From the NCBI RefSeq assembly GCF_016863615.1, contig NZ_BOPF01000013.1:124001-188000 (forward strand): a stretch of 64,000 nucleotides of DNA. The letters run 5' to 3'. The stretch comes from Virgisporangium aliadipatigenens. GTDB lineage: Bacteria > Actinomycetota > Actinomycetes > Mycobacteriales > Micromonosporaceae. Under the pieces are notes generated by a model. The model saw nothing but the letters and a program-made list of their open reading frames with translations. It was not told the DNA's origin and made no database searches. The position numbers and the translations under genes were made by a program. Within the stretch, counting starts at the first letter, position 1. Every line of letters starts with the position of its first letter. Of this stretch, positions 1 to 10,107 are shown in pieces.

Positions 1-777
1 ACCAGGACTCCGGACGGGCCGGGGAGCCTGTGCTTACGACGTTCCCCCGGAGGACTGACGGCGACGGGGTACGGACCGGGGGGCGGGTGGCTGCTGGAGC
101 GCGCGGACGCCGTCGCCGGTCTGCGGGACGACGTCAGCGGCTTCGCGCCCGAGCACAGTGTGGTCAGGGACCTGTGGCGGGCGTACCGGGGCTGGCGCTT
201 CCCGGCCTCCGGCCGCGTCTTCCACCACCTGATCCCGTCGATTCTCGGGCAGAAGGTCACCGGGAAAGAAGCCCATCACGGGTACGTGCGGATGCTGCGC
301 CACTTCGCCGAGCCGGTCCCCGGCCCGGCCCCCGCGCGGATGCGCCTGACCCCGGATCCGGCCGCCGTGGCGGCGACGCCCTACTGGGCCTTCCACCCGT
401 GGGGCATCGAACGCAAGCGCGCGGACACGATCCGGCGGGCCGCCGTGGTGGCCGGGACGCTGGAGACCTCGACCGACGCCGCCGAGGCGACCCGCCGGCT
501 GGTGTCGCTGCCCGGGATCGGGGTGTGGACGGCGGCCGAGGTGGTGCGGGCGGCGTTCGGCGACGGGGACGCCGTGAGCGTCGGCGACTACCACATCAAG
601 AACACCGTGTCGTGGGCGCTGGCCGGTGAGGCGCGCGGCACGGACGAGCGGATGCTGGAGCTGCTGGAGCCGTTCCGGGGGCATCGCGGGCGGGTGTGCG
701 TGCTGCTGGAGATCGGCGGGATCGGGGCACCGCGGTTCGGGCCGCGGATGCCGATCCGCTCGTTCGCCCGCTTCTAG
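1..777 (+). CDS. DNA-3-methyladenine glycosylase 2 family protein (5' truncated by window edge)
   Basis: Base-excision repair enzyme that removes alkylated purines. The frame is open from base 1, so the N-terminus lies outside; 258 residues are visible. The helix-hairpin-helix reads LVSLPGIGVWTAAEV and is followed by DAVSVGDYHIKN, where the Asp sits at the catalytic position of the HhH-GPD superfamily. The segment starting RTPDGPGSLCLRR fits the N-terminal part of actinobacterial members, so probably only a short piece is missing. A GTG at 160 would give a shorter protein but would cut conserved sequence. The stop codon lies just before the -35 of the next gene's promoter, so the two genes are probably transcribed separately. 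Confidence 0.85.
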   Translation, partial: TRTPDGPGSLCLRRSPGGLTATGYGPGGGWLLERADAVAGLRDDVSGFAPEHSVVRDLWRAYRGWRFPASGRVFHHLIPSILGQKVTGKEAHHGYVRMLRHFAEPVPGPAPARMRLTPDPAAVAATPYWAFHPWGIERKRADTIRRAAVVAGTLETSTDAAEATRRLVSLPGIGVWTAAEVVRAAFGDGDAVSVGDYHIKNTVSWALAGEARGTDERMLELLEPFRGHRGRVCVLLEIGGIGAPRFGPRMPIRSFARF

Positions 778-778
778 C

Positions 779-816
779 TTGATCTCAAGGTTTGTCGAGG
801 TCCTAGCGTCGCCTCC
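779..816 (+). promoter_or_regulatory. MerR-type promoter with 19-bp spacer, leaderless
   Basis: -35 TTGATC at 779-784 and -10 TAGCGT at 804-809 are separated by 19 bp, the over-long spacing typical of promoters twisted into shape by MerR-family activators. The spacer holds a dyad, GATCTCAA against the complement of TCGAGGTC. The ATG at 817 follows the -10 by 7 bases, so the transcript should have no leader. No MerR gene lies in the window. Confidence 0.6.
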
Positions 817-1206
817 ATGAGCGACACAGACGCCGACATCCGGGCGATCACACAGGTCATCGCCACCGTCGAACACTCGCAGAACAACGAGCTGCCCGAC
901 GAGTTCCTCGAGCTGTTCCGCGCGGACGCGATCTGGACCACCGGGCACGGCAGGCGGCTCTTCGGTCGGGACGCGATCGCGGAGTTCACGCGGCAGGTGC
1001 TGCCCGGCGGGATGCGGGGCCTGACGGTGGCGTTCACGCTGGAGCACGTGCTGTTCATCCGGCCCGACGTCGCGGCCGTGAAGGTGCGGCAGGTGTACTC
1101 GTCGGCGGACGGGCCGGGCGACGAGGGTTCGCCGATGTGGGTCATGGCGCGGGAGAACGGGCGGTGGCTGCTCACCGCCTGCCAGAACACCATCGTGGTC
1201 GCCTGA
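817..1206 (+). CDS. SgcJ/EcaC family (SnoaL/DUF4440-like) protein
   Basis: A 129-residue single-domain protein of the NTF2-like fold. The pattern (N-terminal helix with IRAITQVIATVEHSQNN, then LFRADAIWTTGHGRRLFGRDAIAEF, then strands with VAAVKVRQVY and GRWLLTACQNTIV) is that of the SgcJ/EcaC group. These proteins occur as free-standing small-molecule binding or isomerase-like proteins, and the substrate cannot be read from sequence. The ATG at 817 is fixed by the -10 element just upstream. Control by a MerR-type activator is inferred from the promoter. It ends before a strong hairpin at 1211-1249. Confidence 0.8.
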   Translation: MSDTDADIRAITQVIATVEHSQNNELPDEFLELFRADAIWTTGHGRRLFGRDAIAEFTRQVLPGGMRGLTVAFTLEHVLFIRPDVAAVKVRQVYSSADGPGDEGSPMWVMARENGRWLLTACQNTIVVA

Positions 1207-1210
1207 CACA

Positions 1211-1249
1211 GCACCGGCGGCCGCCCCCGTCGGGAGTGGCCGCCGGTGC
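1211..1249. terminator. Hairpin between convergent genes
   Basis: Perfect 12-bp inverted repeat GCACCGGCGGCC / GGCCGCCGGTGC with a 15-base loop. It lies between the converging stops of the SgcJ-like gene and mdh and could terminate both. There is no T-tract, as is usual in high-GC actinobacteria. Confidence 0.7.
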
Positions 1250-1259
1250 GGTGCGAACG

Positions 1260-3243
<1,984 letters not shown>

Positions 3244-3299
3244 CGGATAATTGCACCGCTGTAATTCGATCCCCGCAACCGGGCGTGTGTCACGCAGGG

Positions 3300-3854
3300 T
3301 CAGCGCGCCGCCCGTCTCGCGCGGTAGGCGTTGACCGCCGCACGATTGCCGCATCCCGCGTCGCAGAAGCGTTTCGAGCGGTTCTTCGACAGGTCCACGA
3401 ACACGTTGTCGCAGTCCGGAAAGTCGCAGATCCGTAGCCGTCGCAATTCACCCTCACGGACGACATCGACCATCGCCATCGCCGCCTCGACGGCCATCCG
3501 GTCGGCAAGCGGCGCGTCGGACGGCGTGGCGTGCAGGTGATACGGCCACGCGTCGTGCCGGACGAGCTGCGGCAGCGCCTTCGCCTCGCGCAGCAACGCG
3601 TTGACGATCTCCACGACCTCGTCCTCGTCGGCGTCCCACAGGCGGCGCAGCCGCGGCCGCAGGGCGCGCACGGAACGCAGTTCGGCCGTGGTGCGCTCGT
3701 GCCGTCCGGTCCACCCGTTGGCCGCGTAGAACTCGGCCAGAGCGGCCGGGTCGGGCAGCCGCTCCTCGCCCCGGCCGGCCGTGTTGACCAGGTGGGCGGC
3801 GGCCACGAGAGCCACCTCCGTGTCATGAGCGAAGACCACGTTGACTCCTGTCAC
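3300..3854 (-). CDS. CGNR zinc-finger transcriptional regulator
   Basis: 184 residues. The N-terminal ABATE-type domain starts VVFAHDTEVALVAAAHLVNT. The C-terminal CGNR zinc finger has ICDFPDCDNVF and FCDAGCGNRAAVNAYRARR, supplying the zinc cysteines and the diagnostic Cys-Gly-Asn-Arg. The family is taken to bind DNA. It is transcribed away from an EamA exporter across a 62-bp gap holding a 35-bp dyad, the usual arrangement for a local regulator of the exporter. The start is a GTG at 3854; a few residues either way are possible. Confidence 0.85.
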   Translation of the reverse strand: MTGVNVVFAHDTEVALVAAAHLVNTAGRGEERLPDPAALAEFYAANGWTGRHERTTAELRSVRALRPRLRRLWDADEDEVVEIVNALLREAKALPQLVRHDAWPYHLHATPSDAPLADRMAVEAAMAMVDVVREGELRRLRICDFPDCDNVFVDLSKNRSKRFCDAGCGNRAAVNAYRARRAAR

Positions 3855-3866
3855 CCGGCCCGACTA

Positions 3867-3901
3867 GTGTCATGAGTAAAGGACCACTTTGCACATTACA
3901 C
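3867..3901. promoter_or_regulatory. 35-bp imperfect palindrome, likely CGNR operator
   Basis: Arms GTGTCATGAGTAAAG and CTTTGCACATTACAC match as inverted repeats at 12 of 15 positions around the spacer GACCA. It fills most of the divergent gap between the CGNR regulator and the EamA gene and is AT-richer than its surroundings. Binding by the CGNR protein is inferred from position. Confidence 0.6.
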
Positions 3902-3916
3902 CTCGAGGGGGTTCCG

Positions 3917-4852
3917 ATGCGGGTCGACGGACTGGGCCTGGCGGTGCTCTCCGCCGCGACGTTCGGCACGTCCGGTATCTTCGCGCGTTCGCTCATCGAC
4001 GCGGGATGGTCCGCCGACAGCGCGGTCGCCGCCCGGATCGGCATCGCCGCGCTGGTGCTCGCCGCGCCGGCCCTCCTGGCACTGCGCGGCCGGTGGGCCG
4101 TCGCCCGGCGCGCGGCCGGCACGATCGGGCTGTTCGGGCTGCTGGCGGTGGCCGGCGCGCAGGTCGCGTTCTTCAACGCCGTTCGCTATCTGCCGGTCGG
4201 GGTCGCGCTGCTGATCGAGTACTCCGGCATCGTTCTCGTGGTCGCCTGGATGTGGGCCGCACACGGCCACCGCCCGCGCCGGCTCACGATCGGCGGCACG
4301 CTCGCGGCGATGGTCGGCCTCGTGCTGGTCCTCGACCTCACCGGCACGGCCCGCGTCGACCCCGTCGGCGTGCTGTGGGGCCTCGCCGCCGCCGTCGGGC
4401 TCGCCGCGTACTTCGTGATCTCCGCACGGGTCGACCCCGAGCTGCCCTCCGTCACGCTCGCCGCGGGCGGCATGGCGGTCGGCGCCGGCCTGCTCTTCGC
4501 GCTCGGGGCCGTCGGCGCCATGCCGATGACCGCGACCTTCGGCACCGTCGAGTTCGCCGGCGAGCGGGTGAGCTGGCTCGTGCCGGTCCTCGGGCTCTCG
4601 CTGGTCGCGGCCGTCGTCTCCTACGTCGCGGGGATCGGGGCCGCCCGGGTGCTCGGCGCCGCGGTCTCGTCGTTCGTCGGGCTCACCGAGGTCGTGTTCG
4701 CCGTCCTCTTCGCCTGGTTGATTCTGGGCGAACTCCCGACGCTCGTGCAGGCCGCCGGCGGAGCGCTCATCGTCGCGGGGATCGTGCTCGTGCGGCTCGA
4801 CGGGCTGCGTGCCACCGCACCCGAGCCCGAGCGCGAGCCGGTGCCGGCCTGA
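3917..4852 (+). CDS. EamA/DMT-family exporter
   Basis: 311 residues with about ten hydrophobic segments in two five-helix halves, the drug/metabolite transporter (EamA) fold. Early sequence LAVLSAATFGTSGIFARSL and the later half-repeat ending LTEVVFAVLFAWLILGELP are typical. The family exports small metabolites such as amino acids or threonine/homoserine-like compounds; the substrate cannot be told. The ATG at 3917 is preferred over an upstream in-frame ATG at 3872 because GAGGGG lies upstream at the right distance and 3872 lies inside the operator-like dyad. It ends 3 bp from the convergent ATPase gene. Confidence 0.85.
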   Translation: MRVDGLGLAVLSAATFGTSGIFARSLIDAGWSADSAVAARIGIAALVLAAPALLALRGRWAVARRAAGTIGLFGLLAVAGAQVAFFNAVRYLPVGVALLIEYSGIVLVVAWMWAAHGHRPRRLTIGGTLAAMVGLVLVLDLTGTARVDPVGVLWGLAAAVGLAAYFVISARVDPELPSVTLAAGGMAVGAGLLFALGAVGAMPMTATFGTVEFAGERVSWLVPVLGLSLVAAVVSYVAGIGAARVLGAAVSSFVGLTEVVFAVLFAWLILGELPTLVQAAGGALIVAGIVLVRLDGLRATAPEPEREPVPA

Positions 4853-4855
4853 GTC

Positions 4856-7800
4856 TCACGCGTCGCCGGCCCGGGCGCGCGACAGCACCTCCTCGGTCGT
4901 GAGCGGGCTCTTCGGGTGGTGCGTCAGGCACAGCGGCGTGCGCACCTTGCGGAACGGTTCGCCCTCCAGCGCCACGTAGAACTGCCCGCTGCGCAGCTGC
5001 GAGATGTCCGGGACGTCGCCGCCCTTCGCCCTGGCCATCTCGCGCGCGGCATCGATCTGGATCGGCGCATTGAGCAGCCCGAAGAACTGCGTCGTCGCGT
5101 TCCCCGGGATCTGGTTGTGCAGGCCCTTCGGCGCCTGCGTGGCGAAGACCAGGCCCAGCCCGTACTTGCGGGCCTGCGACACCAGCGACAGCGTGCTGCG
5201 CGTGCAGGCGGTCATCGCCCCGGCGGGCGCTAGCGTCTGCGCCTCGTCCATGACGAACAGCCCGCCCAACGGCCGGTCCCCCGCCGGATTCCGCTTCACC
5301 CAGGCGAAGAGCGCCATCTGGAGCTGGTTCACGAAGCTCTGCCGCTGCTCGTCGGAGGGCAGCCCGACGAAACTGATCACCGAGACGCGGGCCCGCTTGC
5401 CTTCCGGCGGCGACAGCAGCACACCCGGGTCGACCGCCTCCCCGATCCCGCCGAACATCGGATCGTTGACCCGCGCGGCGGTCAGGTTCTGGCCCAGTTC
5501 CTTGGCGATGTCGAAGGCCTTGTCGATGTCGCTGACGCCGTCGGGCAGGTCGTTCAGCATCCCGATGAACCCGCGCAGCGTCGTCTCCCGGTGCGACCGT
5601 CCGTAGTGGACAAGCGCCTCCTTGAGAACGGCCCTGGCCCGATCCGCCTTCGCGGTGTTCCCGGTGACCTTCGCCCGGGGCGCCAACGCCGCCAGCGCCG
5701 CCTCCACCGCCGCCTCGAACTCGTCCGGGTCGTCCACGAAGCTGTGGAAGTCCGGCAGCGGCTGGAAACTGATCGGGCGGCCCGCCTCGCGCCGCGGCGT
5801 CCACACGACGACGTCCACGTCGGCGAGGTAGTCGCGCGACTTCCGGGCGTCTCCGTCGCCCCACGCCGCGGGCTCCTGCGGCCAGGCGTCGCCGAGCCTC
5901 GCGAGGTCGTTGTTGGGGTCGAGGACGATCGACGAGACGCCCTGGAGTGCGCACTCCTCGACCAGGCGCCGGATGAGCACCGTCTTGCCGGAGCCGGAGC
6001 CGGCGAAGATGGCGGTGTGCTTGCGCAGCGCCTCCAGGTCCACGGCGACCGGGGCGGCGTCGTCGAATCCCGCGCCCAGGCGGATCGAGGGGGTCCTTGA
6101 TTCCGGCGTGCGGTGGCGCCCCCACGTGGCGGCCCGCTCCAATGTGGACATCCCGTCCACGGCGGCCCCCTGCGTCGGCGTCCCCGCCTCCGGCGGAACT
6201 GCCCGGGCCTCCGGCGGGACTGTCCCGCCCTCCGGCGCAGCCGTAACGGCCTCCGGCGCGGGCGCGGCCGGCCGTGCTTCCGCGCCCAGCGGCTCGGCGG
6301 CCGGCGACTCGGTGACAAACGGCTCGGCGGCCGGCGCCCCGGGCAGGTCGGCCAGCGCTTCCGCCAGTGCCTCGCGCAGGAACGGCAGCTCCCGCGTCGG
6401 CCTCCGGGCAACCAGCCAGCCCTGCAGGTCGGCCGGTTTGCTCGCGATCAGGTCCCGAAGGGCGGCCAGGATGCGCAGGTCCTCGGGGCCGACGGCCAGC
6501 TTCCGACCGCCGGCCATCTCGAACGCCCGCACCATCTCCGCCGTCTTCTGCCCACCCGGCCACGGGCCGTTGCGCAGGATGAACAGTCGCCGTCGGGAGA
6601 CCCCCTCGGCGAGTCCGCTCTCCAGGCACGCCTTGCGCAGCCTGTTCTGCACCGCGATGTGGTGTCCGGCCGTGATCGCGCGGAAGGCCCAGTGCGCCTG
6701 TTCCTCGGTCTCCTCGACCAGGGTCTTGTGCAGCCGGGCGTGCAACGGCGGCTTCGTGCTGGGCGGGGTGTCCTGCTCGAAAAGGCGGCCCGCGTCGCCG
6801 CGTTCGAAGATCCACGCGGCGAGTCCCGCCGAGAGCAGGCGGGGCAGCTCAGCGTCCTCGTTGTCCGGCCTTATTTCCGTGGGAACGTCGGGCCGCCGAC
6901 GCAGTTCCGCGTACTGCCGGTCGAGGGGGCCGAGATCGTCCACCGGCCGGACGGGCACGAGCGGCAGGTCGTCCCCCTCCGGCGAACCGAGGGACGTCAT
7001 CTCCCGCACCACGCCGTCCTGGACACAGGCGCTGATGTGCCGGCTGACGTTCTGGAGAAGCTGCCTGGGGCGGAAGTCCTGCGCGGTGTCGAACGCCTCC
7101 TCGCGAACCGGCCAGGTCGGGTACGGCGGTTCGAAGTCGACCGTGTCGAAGTGCGCCCTGAGCCGCTTCGCGACGAGCTGCCGACCGACACCCGGCGTGG
7201 GGATCTGCCCCAGGTGCTTCGCCTCGGTGAACCGGTCCTGGACGGCGGCGATCGCCTGACTCTTGATCACCTGCCACGAGGTCGGCTGCAGGGCGACCAC
7301 CGTGACCGTCTTGCGGGTCGCCTCGCGCAGGTCCATGAGAACGGTGGCGATCTGATCGAGCACGTAGGCGTCCTGCGGCTCGACGCCCCGTCCGCCCTCC
7401 ATCGCGTGCACGTACGGCGTGAGCACACCGTCGATCTGGTCCACCGCGATCACCGACGGGCCCGTCACGGCGAGCAGCCAGGAGATCTCGCTGACCACCG
7501 ACTCCGGCGGCTTCACGCCTCGGGGCAGGCCCCACGCCATGCGTTCGCCCGGCTCGCACTCGTCGGCCGACGACAGGAACGTGGTCGCGATCTCCACCGC
7601 GCGCAGGTCGTCGGAGTGCAGCATGACCAGGGCGCGCGCGGTGTCGCGGCATTTGCGGCCGACCTCCCGCTGGGCCTTGAACAGCGCCGCGGCGAACATG
7701 TCGAGCGCCTCCTTGCTCAGCGGTTCGGCCCCGAGGACGGCCTGCCGGGCGGCGAACGGCACCCCGACGAACAGCGTCAGCCGCTGGAGGAACAGCCCCA

Positions 7801-8179
7801 ACTGCGTGGTGTCCGGCCCGTTGGTGCGGTTGAGCCCGTCCACCATCGCCTGAGCGACGCTGTGCCAGAACCGCCGGCCGTCGAGCAGGCTCACCACGAA
7901 GAAGTAGCCGTCCCGGTCCTGCACCTGCCGTCGGATCCAACCCAGCAGGTGGGTCTTGCCGGAGCCGCGCTGGCCCTGGACGACGACGCCGGTCGGACTG
8001 GGGATCCGCTTGCGGGCGTCGTCTATCGCCGCCACCACCTGGTGAACGACGTTGCGGTGCAGGGTCTCCACGTGGAACGGCGACGGATCCCAGATGTCCT
8101 CGTTGCTCGGCGCGAGGTGGATCCGCAGCCCTTCGAGAGCCTTGAGACCGAGATCGTCGCTCACAACGCCGCCGCTCAT
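4856..8179 (-). CDS. Double ATPase: AAA/Orc-like N-terminal half fused to HerA/FtsK-like C-terminal half
   Basis: 1107 residues with two P-loops. Residues 1-420 form an AAA-type NTPase with Walker A GQRGSGKT (69-76) and Walker B-like SVIAVDQIDG (about 242-251), reminiscent of Orc/KAP/BREX-type ATPases. A helical middle (about 480-620) is followed by an Ala/Pro/Glu linker (about 620-670). The HerA-like translocase has AGSGSGKT (726-733), LFVMDEAQ (974-981) and FATQAPKGLHNQIPGNATTQ (1012-1031), the sensor/arginine region of HerA proteins. It should pump DNA as a hexamer; HerA usually works with a nuclease. It is the last gene of a leftward operon with a DUF559 nuclease. Its start overlaps a 28-codon cassette ORF. 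Confidence 0.85.
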   Translation of the reverse strand: MSGGVVSDDLGLKALEGLRIHLAPSNEDIWDPSPFHVETLHRNVVHQVVAAIDDARKRIPSPTGVVVQGQRGSGKTHLLGWIRRQVQDRDGYFFVVSLLDGRRFWHSVAQAMVDGLNRTNGPDTTQLGLFLQRLTLFVGVPFAARQAVLGAEPLSKEALDMFAAALFKAQREVGRKCRDTARALVMLHSDDLRAVEIATTFLSSADECEPGERMAWGLPRGVKPPESVVSEISWLLAVTGPSVIAVDQIDGVLTPYVHAMEGGRGVEPQDAYVLDQIATVLMDLREATRKTVTVVALQPTSWQVIKSQAIAAVQDRFTEAKHLGQIPTPGVGRQLVAKRLRAHFDTVDFEPPYPTWPVREEAFDTAQDFRPRQLLQNVSRHISACVQDGVVREMTSLGSPEGDDLPLVPVRPVDDLGPLDRQYAELRRRPDVPTEIRPDNEDAELPRLLSAGLAAWIFERGDAGRLFEQDTPPSTKPPLHARLHKTLVEETEEQAHWAFRAITAGHHIAVQNRLRKACLESGLAEGVSRRRLFILRNGPWPGGQKTAEMVRAFEMAGGRKLAVGPEDLRILAALRDLIASKPADLQGWLVARRPTRELPFLREALAEALADLPGAPAAEPFVTESPAAEPLGAEARPAAPAPEAVTAAPEGGTVPPEARAVPPEAGTPTQGAAVDGMSTLERAATWGRHRTPESRTPSIRLGAGFDDAAPVAVDLEALRKHTAIFAGSGSGKTVLIRRLVEECALQGVSSIVLDPNNDLARLGDAWPQEPAAWGDGDARKSRDYLADVDVVVWTPRREAGRPISFQPLPDFHSFVDDPDEFEAAVEAALAALAPRAKVTGNTAKADRARAVLKEALVHYGRSHRETTLRGFIGMLNDLPDGVSDIDKAFDIAKELGQNLTAARVNDPMFGGIGEAVDPGVLLSPPEGKRARVSVISFVGLPSDEQRQSFVNQLQMALFAWVKRNPAGDRPLGGLFVMDEAQTLAPAGAMTACTRSTLSLVSQARKYGLGLVFATQAPKGLHNQIPGNATTQFFGLLNAPIQIDAAREMARAKGGDVPDISQLRSGQFYVALEGEPFRKVRTPLCLTHHPKSPLTTEEVLSRARAGDA

Positions 8180-8262
8180 GACGCCGCCTCGCTTCGCTCC
8201 CCGGCGCCCTGAGACACAAGCGCACCCCGCCCCATGATTCGCTCCCGCAAACGTCCGCTCAT
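8173..8262 (-). mobile_element. Miniature intergenic cassette, copy A
   Basis: About 90 bp, aligning without gaps at roughly 78% identity to 51476-51565. It runs exactly from the stop of the winged-helix gene to the start of the HerA gene. It begins and ends with ATGAGCGG, while the other copy begins and ends with GTGAGCG. That looks like a target-site duplication made at an ATGA stop/start junction. No transposase is visible and the mechanism is unknown. Confidence 0.6.
8176..8262 (-). CDS. 28-residue cassette mini-ORF bridging two operon genes
   Basis: Starts with an ATG that overlaps the upstream stop (ATGA) and ends with a TGA that overlaps the HerA ATG (ATGA). The predicted peptide begins MSGRLRERIM and ends with GAGERSEAAS. 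The cassette at 51476-51562 encodes a peptide of the same length with 16 of 28 identical residues, among them MSGR, RER, GAG and SE. Equal length and kept frame in both copies suggest that the reading frame matters, perhaps only to hand ribosomes from one gene to the next. Whether a stable peptide is made is unknown. Confidence 0.5.
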   Translation of the reverse strand: MSGRLRERIMGRGALVSQGAGERSEAAS

Positions 8263-8936
8263 GACGCGTCGATCGCCAGGGCGTGCTGGTCCCGGTCTCC
8301 GATCCGGACGGCCGCTTCGCGGGATCGCGGCGTCAACGCCTTCTGATTGGTTTCCTCCTCCAGGGACACGTCCGGGAAGCGGCTCATCAGCCGCAGCACG
8401 CCGTCGAGGTCCCGCCGTGGCACGTCGACGAGCCGCTCGCGCAGGTCGGCGAGTCCCACCCAGGACCCGGCCGGCCGGGCCAACTCCCGGTAGGCCCGAC
8501 GCACGGACAGTTCGATCTGGTCGGCGGCCGGTGCGGAGGCCCGAACCGGCGCCGGCGCCTCCGCCGCGGGGGCCGTGTCGGGGAGGCCGCCGAAGACCTG
8601 GGCGAGGCTGCGCCCGGTGCGGTCCAGGTACCGGCCGAGCCCGTTGAGCACGGCGAAGAGCCCGAGCCCGTACGACCCGCTTCGGGGACCGGCCGCATCG
8701 CCGAGACGCTCCCCCAAGAAATGCCAGCCTTTATCCGTGAGTGTGTGTACAAACGGCTTGACATTCGTGTCGGTCTGCATCACCTTGGCGTCGTTGAGCT
8801 TCGTCCAGCTGGGCTTCTTCGGCTTGAGGGAGTCCGCATAAAGCTCGCCGATTTCGTTATTCGACAGGCCCCTGTTTTCGATCATGAGGATGAGCAACAG
8901 CGCAAACTCGGGCTGCGACAGTTTCAGGTCAGACAT
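8259..8936 (-). CDS. Double winged-helix protein of the HerA operon
   Basis: 225 residues, not recognised as a named family. The N-terminal part (about 5-80) is helix-rich and ends in a wing-like segment FVHTLTDKGWHFLGERL, PadR-like in character. A Gly/Ala/Pro-rich linker (about 105-140) leads to a second helical unit with LADLRERLVDVPRRDLDGVL and a short strand pair. It may be a DNA-binding adaptor for the ATPase or a repressor. The start MSDLKLSQ has AAGGGGG at a good distance and overlaps the end of the DUF559 gene by 8 bases, so translation is probably coupled. Its stop codon begins the cassette. Confidence 0.7.
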   Translation of the reverse strand: MSDLKLSQPEFALLLILMIENRGLSNNEIGELYADSLKPKKPSWTKLNDAKVMQTDTNVKPFVHTLTDKGWHFLGERLGDAAGPRSGSYGLGLFAVLNGLGRYLDRTGRSLAQVFGGLPDTAPAAEAPAPVRASAPAADQIELSVRRAYRELARPAGSWVGLADLRERLVDVPRRDLDGVLRLMSRFPDVSLEEETNQKALTPRSREAAVRIGDRDQHALAIDAS

Positions 8937-9960
8937 CGTTGTTCCCCCTTGGTGACATGATCCGGCGAGTGTCCAGAAAGCGGTGGATCTGGGCGAGTAC
9001 GCGATCCACGTGGTGGAGCACCTGTTCGTTGGTGAATCGCAGGACGGCATATCCGTCGAGCTGCAGCAGCACGTCGCGTTCGCGGTCGCTGGCGAACTGC
9101 ACCTCGTCCCGGTGGCCGGGCCCGTCGATCTCGACGACGCAGCGTTCGCGGCGCCACACGAGGTCCAGGCGCACCGGGTTGATCAGAGGGCCGAAGGCGT
9201 GCGGCTCGTTCCAGGAGCGGCCGCCGGACCAGTCACACGTGGCGAGCCGGGACTCCAGCAGCCCCTCGGCGGTGCTGCGGGGATGCGGCCGCCCGGCGAG
9301 CGGCGGGTAGGCCACCGCGGACGTCGGGGCGGGCGCCGGGGACGGGACGGCGGCACCGGGTGGGCAGAACGGCAGCTCGTCCAGCCAGTCGACCCCGTCG
9401 AGCGGCTCGCCGGCGAACCACACCCCGAGGTTGCCGCGGTCCGCGAGCCACCGGCCGGCCGCCGCCAATGCCTGCTGAGCAGGGCCGGAGAGGCCTGCGG
9501 GAACGGCCACGAGGAGGGCGGCGTCGCGACGGGCGAAGCTCGCGGCGAGCACTCGCGCCAACCCGGCACACCGAACCTCCGGACCGAACCGTCCGACGAC
9601 GGGCGGCCGCGACCGCAGGGAGCGCTCGGCGAGGTCGGCGAGGAACGGGGCCGACTGCCGGCGGGCCCGCGCCGCGTGCACGGCCACGAACCGCGCGGCG
9701 GCCGCACCGGCACCGGCGGGCGAGTCGATGCCCCGGGCGTCGGGCAGCCACGCCGGATACAGCTCGCGCGCCACCCGGTCGAACTCCGCCAGCACGACCT
9801 CGACCACCTCGACCGGCCGGGTGGCCGCCACCGCCGTCCAGGTGAGCACCGCGGGTCCGTCGGCCGGCAGCGGGTCCAACGACAATACGAGTGCCGGCAC
9901 GGCGGTGCCGGTAATTCTGACCGGACGGCCAATGGGAAGTTTTGCCCAGGACTCAGCCAC
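8929..9960 (-). CDS. DUF559-type (PD-(D/E)XK fold) nuclease-like protein
   Basis: 343 residues. The C-terminal 115 residues carry a DUF559/VSR-like restriction-endonuclease core: Glu236 in AEGLLESRL, Asp266 in VRLDLVW, Glu277-x-Asp279 in CVVEIDGPGH and SDRERDVLLQLDGYAVLRF after it. Residues 1-220 form a domain I do not recognise, with a Pro/Ala linker at about 200-220. The predicted job is DNA cleavage or nicking, paired with the HerA motor of the same operon. The GTG start at 9960 has GAGGGA upstream; the frame is open further but crosses the promoter. First gene of the leftward operon. Confidence 0.75.
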   Translation of the reverse strand: MAESWAKLPIGRPVRITGTAVPALVLSLDPLPADGPAVLTWTAVAATRPVEVVEVVLAEFDRVARELYPAWLPDARGIDSPAGAGAAAARFVAVHAARARRQSAPFLADLAERSLRSRPPVVGRFGPEVRCAGLARVLAASFARRDAALLVAVPAGLSGPAQQALAAAGRWLADRGNLGVWFAGEPLDGVDWLDELPFCPPGAAVPSPAPAPTSAVAYPPLAGRPHPRSTAEGLLESRLATCDWSGGRSWNEPHAFGPLINPVRLDLVWRRERCVVEIDGPGHRDEVQFASDRERDVLLQLDGYAVLRFTNEQVLHHVDRVLAQIHRFLDTRRIMSPRGNNDV

Positions 9961-9988
9961 GCAACATCCCTCGAATACAGGTGCGCCG

Positions 9989-10018
9989 ATTTTGCCGATC
10001 GCGTTACTCGCCTGGCAA
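9989..10018 (-). promoter_or_regulatory. Predicted promoter of the leftward nuclease/HerA operon
   Basis: On the minus strand, -35 TTGCCA (10018-10013) and -10 CAAAAT (9994-9989) are 18 bp apart. The leader to the GTG at 9960 would be about 20 bases and includes GAGGGA. Confidence 0.45.
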
Positions 10019-10107
10019 GGGTCCGCCCGTACTGTCCGATCACACCGTAACAGCCAAAAAATCATCCGGTCCGTGCTGTCAGTTGCCCGACCGCTCTGAT
10101 ATCGAGA

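Noticed and set aside
6113-8212. 699-codon plus-strand frame opposite the HerA ATPase
   Set aside because: Shadow; the minus-strand protein has two P-loops and HerA motifs, this frame has none.
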